Made by a program: the position numbers and the translations under genes. A DNA stretch of 6,876 nucleotides from an archaeon (GTDB lineage: Archaea; Nanobdellota; Nanobdellia; SCGC-AAA011-G17; GW2011-AR18). Numbering within the stretch: the stretch's first letter is position 1; each line of letters begins with the position of its first letter. The DNA is taken from positions 1 through 6,876 of the forward strand of contig JAHFKM010000046.1 in NCBI GenBank assembly GCA_023245385.1, read 5' to 3'. This document shows positions 5,088 through 6,876 of the stretch, in pieces. Below the pieces are notes generated by a model. The model searched no databases. It worked only from the letters and a program-made list of their open reading frames with translations, and was not told the origin of the DNA.

Positions 5088-5408
5088 TTATCGTAGCCCA
5101 AATAAGTGTGCGTTTTTCGCGTCTACTAAAATTTCCTGTTTGTTTGTGTTGAAAGAAGTAAGATTAACGTTGTTTACTTCAAGAGCTTTGCGCAGATTCA
5201 TAATTCCACAACGGCTGCAGAGACAGAATGGTCCATATCTTCCTTCTTTGAGGCTCATCGATTCTTTGCAGGTACATTTTAGATCTGGAAATTCAAAAGA
5301 AGTATGATCTTTACAAACAGAAATCCCTGCTTTTGTTTTTGCGAGCGCTGATTTGCTGCATAAAGGACAGCGAGAAACATCTGTTGATCCATAATTGTGA
5401 AAACTCAT
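5088..5408 (-). CDS. Double zinc-ribbon protein of unknown function
   Basis: A 106-residue soluble protein that I cannot assign to a named family. Two metal sites are visible. The first is C14-x-x-C17 with C32-x-x-H35. The second is C45-x-C47 with C64-x-x-C67, and C62 close by. The stretch LKEGRYGPFCLCSRCGIMNL (54-71 and onward) resembles the zinc ribbons attached to topoisomerases and other nucleic-acid proteins, in which one ribbon reads (G)-x-F/Y-G-x-F-x-x-C-x-x-C. The remaining C-terminal 30 residues lack a known motif. A role in binding nucleic acid or another protein is an inference from the ribbon type. It lies upstream of purB on the same strand, 67 nt away, with its own TATA box, and no Shine-Dalgarno precedes its ATG. 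Confidence 0.75.
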   Translation of the reverse strand: MSFHNYGSTDVSRCPLCSKSALAKTKAGISVCKDHTSFEFPDLKCTCKESMSLKEGRYGPFCLCSRCGIMNLRKALEVNNVNLTSFNTNKQEILVDAKNAHLFGLR

Positions 5409-5430
5409 TTGTGTTTCGAAGAGCTACTTG

Positions 5431-5438
5431 TATAAAAA
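5431..5438 (-). promoter_or_regulatory. TATA box of the zinc-ribbon gene
   Basis: On the minus strand this reads TTTTTATA, centred 26.5 nt before the ATG at 5408. The predicted transcript starts at the start codon itself. It stands back to back with the GNAT promoter about 120 nt away. Confidence 0.45.
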
Positions 5439-5555
5439 GAAGTTGAAAAACTAAAAAGTAGCAACAGTGCAGATGGAAAAAAAGTGGTAAAAATAATCAT
5501 TAAAATTAGACCTACAAAGCAAACCTCCTCCTTAGAAGTTGGAAGAAGCAAAGTA

Positions 5556-5563
5556 TTTTATAG
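5556..5563 (+). promoter_or_regulatory. TATA box of the GNAT gene
   Basis: TTTTATAG is centred 25.5 nt before the ATG at 5585, again predicting a leaderless message. This promoter probably also serves the methylthiotransferase gene downstream. Confidence 0.4.
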
Positions 5564-5584
5564 TTTTAATTAAAAGAATAATAA

Positions 5585-5893
5585 ATGCTCACTATTCGAG
5601 GAGGAACAGAAAAGGACGCTGCTGTTTGTGCTAGACTAAGCAAGATCAAAGAATTGAAAGGTCCAACTGGTTGGGTTCCTACAAAAAGTTATTTTAAGCT
5701 CTTGCTCGAAGAGAATGAAATTTTTCTTCTTGCTGAAGAAAATAAAGAAGTGAGAGCGTATGCGCTTGGTGAAAGATTATTGGGAAAAGGGGTGATGCTC
5801 TGGTTTATTGTTGTGGATCCGAAATATCTCCGGAAAAGTATTAGTGCTTTAATTTTTAAAGTGTTGGGGAAAGAATGCAAAGAAGGAAAGTAA
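5585..5893 (+). CDS. Short GNAT-like acetyltransferase, probably degenerate
   Basis: A 102-residue protein with the front two thirds of a GNAT fold: the opening strand MLTIRGGTEKDA, helices to about residue 45, strand EIFLLAEENKEVRAYALGE and the hydrophobic strand VMLWFIVVDP (70-79). GNAT enzymes pass an acetyl group from acetyl-CoA to an amine. The next segment should be the pyrophosphate-binding loop, usually R/Q-G-x-G-x-G/A. Here it reads YLRKSIS (81-87), with serine at the expected glycines. The protein ends at residue 102, although family members usually reach about 140-160 and have a further C-terminal region. A neighbouring frame (5890-5925) continues with VIKIFHLLLREW, which resembles the missing strand, so a frame slip is possible. 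Activity as written is doubtful. Confidence 0.6.
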   Translation: MLTIRGGTEKDAAVCARLSKIKELKGPTGWVPTKSYFKLLLEENEIFLLAEENKEVRAYALGERLLGKGVMLWFIVVDPKYLRKSISALIFKVLGKECKEGK

Positions 5894-5921
5894 TAAAAAT
5901 CTTTCATCTTCTGTTAAGGGA

Positions 5922-6876
5922 ATGGTGAACGTTCATATCAAGACTTGGGGTTGCACAGCGAATCAAGATAATGAAGCGATCATCGCTGGTCTTCTTCTGG
6001 AAAAGGGAAATACCTTAGTAAAGTTGGATGAAGAAGCAGATTTAGTGATTTTTAATACGTGTACAGTGAAAGGGGCAACGGAGAATAAAATTGTTGCAGA
6101 ATTAAAATCGTTTAAAGAAAATTTCCCTGAGAAGAAGATTCTTGTTTCTGGGTGTATGGCTGGGGCGCAGGAGCAGATGTTGAAAAAATTAAATCCGAAT
6201 GCTTCCTTGGTGAACACGATGCATATGACTGAGATTTCGAGTGTTGTTGAAAAAGTGATGGCTGGTGAAGTTGTAACATTAACGAAGAAGCGTTTTGAAA
6301 ACAAAGCGAATTTACCGAAAGTTTACAAAGAAGAAGGCATTGCTACTATTCAAATTTCTCAGGGCTGTGCTGACGTTTGCTATTTCTGTATCACCAAGTT
6401 GTCGCAGGGTTTTGTGAAGAGTTTTCCTGTTGAAAGTATTAAGGCTGAAATTGAACAAGCAGTGAAGCGTGGAATTAAAACAATTTATTTAACTTCACAG
6501 GATAATGGTGCGTATGGCTTGGATAAAGAAAAAGAATCAAAATTAGTCTCTTTACTTAAAGATTTAATTAAGATTGAAGGAGATTTTAAGATCAGAGTAG
6601 GAATGACTAATCCGCGACATTTGCTTCCTATTCTAGATGAATTAATTGAAGTATACAAGAGTGAAAAGATTTTGAAGTTTTTGCATATTCCAGTACAAGC
6701 AGGCTCAGAAAGAGTTTTAAGAGAAATGAATAGAAAGCACTCAGTTATGGATTTTAAGAAAATTATTGAAGCCTTCAGAAGAGAAATTTTAGGCATTTCA
6801 ATTGCGACGGATATTATTTGCGGCTATCCTACTGAGACTGAAAAAGATTTTGAAGAAACAATGCGTTTAATTAAAG
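5922..6876 (+). CDS. Archaeal MiaB-like tRNA (t6A37) methylthiotransferase, 3' end missing
   Basis: A radical-SAM iron-sulfur enzyme predicted to convert t6A to ms2t6A at position 37 of ANN-decoding tRNAs (the archaeal/eukaryotic e-MtaB, CDKAL1-like branch). The 318 residues visible start with the UPF0004 domain, whose cluster cysteines are C11 (TWGCTANQ), C47 (FNTCTV) and C78 (SGCMAG). The radical-SAM motif C149-x3-C153-x2-C156 (CADVCYFC) follows. Further family matches are TSQDNGAYG, RVGMTNPRH, HIPVQAGSERVL and DIICGYPTETEKDF. The archaeal reading rests on RVGM-T/M-NP and the context; bacterial MtaB is the alternative. The TRAM domain lies beyond the window. The ATG has AAGGGA directly against it, too close for a normal Shine-Dalgarno, and a TAATAAAAAT stretch 26 nt upstream could be a weak promoter. 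It follows the GNAT gene by 28 nt. Confidence 0.88.
   Translation, partial: MVNVHIKTWGCTANQDNEAIIAGLLLEKGNTLVKLDEEADLVIFNTCTVKGATENKIVAELKSFKENFPEKKILVSGCMAGAQEQMLKKLNPNASLVNTMHMTEISSVVEKVMAGEVVTLTKKRFENKANLPKVYKEEGIATIQISQGCADVCYFCITKLSQGFVKSFPVESIKAEIEQAVKRGIKTIYLTSQDNGAYGLDKEKESKLVSLLKDLIKIEGDFKIRVGMTNPRHLLPILDELIEVYKSEKILKFLHIPVQAGSERVLREMNRKHSVMDFKKIIEAFRREILGISIATDIICGYPTETEKDFEETMRLIK

Noticed and set aside
5963..6796. Minus-strand ORFs of 113 and 103 codons
   Set aside because: They are antisense shadows of the well-supported methylthiotransferase gene.
1..6876. CRISPR array
   Set aside because: No regularly spaced direct repeats of 20 or more bases were seen anywhere in the window.

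Overview
This AT-rich window looks archaeal, and most likely comes from a small-genome lineage of the DPANN/Woesearchaeota type. The evidence is a tRNA methylthiotransferase of the archaeal kind, a ribbon-helix-helix/PIN (VapBC) toxin-antitoxin pair, and TATA boxes that sit 25-28 nt upstream of several start codons, which is the geometry of leaderless archaeal genes. The lineage is an inference; the window holds no rRNA gene to prove it.

Layout, left to right. Positions 34-1224 (+) encode an MFS exporter. Positions 1225-1545 hold no large gene, but contain a consensus TATA box followed by a possible leaderless 33-residue single-span membrane peptide (1333-1434, +). On the minus strand, 2232-2011 encodes an intact VapB-like antitoxin with its own promoter and a repeated operator-like element. 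It is followed 4 nt later by a vapC toxin gene broken by a one-base frameshift (2006-1546). Positions 2308-2545 appear empty. Positions 2546-2916 (+) form the least ordinary part of the window: a strong TATA box, a 15-codon micro-ORF behind a near-perfect Shine-Dalgarno, several hairpins with mutually exclusive pairings, and a hairpin followed by a T run at the end. No long reading frame covers it, so it may be an unrecognised structured RNA or the end of a mobile element. A GC-rich hairpin and a palindromic TATA box follow (2935-2970).

Positions 3481-3008 (-) are the N-terminal piece of an IS66-type transposase that lacks its catalytic domain. After a strong inverted repeat (3541-3570) comes a minus-strand pair: a double zinc-ribbon protein (5408-5088) and adenylosuccinate lyase, purB (5020-3581). 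Each has its own apparent leaderless promoter. The purB gene has an unusual active-site signature loop. Reading away on the plus strand are a short, probably degenerate GNAT acetyltransferase (5585-5893) and, 28 nt later, a MiaB-like tRNA methylthiotransferase (5922 to the window end, incomplete).

The two outer thirds are thus housekeeping and accessory metabolism (efflux, purine synthesis, tRNA modification). The middle (about 1300-3580) is a scar-like accessory zone containing a broken toxin, a truncated transposase, small ORFs and RNA-like structure. This points to repeated insertion and decay there. No tRNA, rRNA or CRISPR array was recognised.
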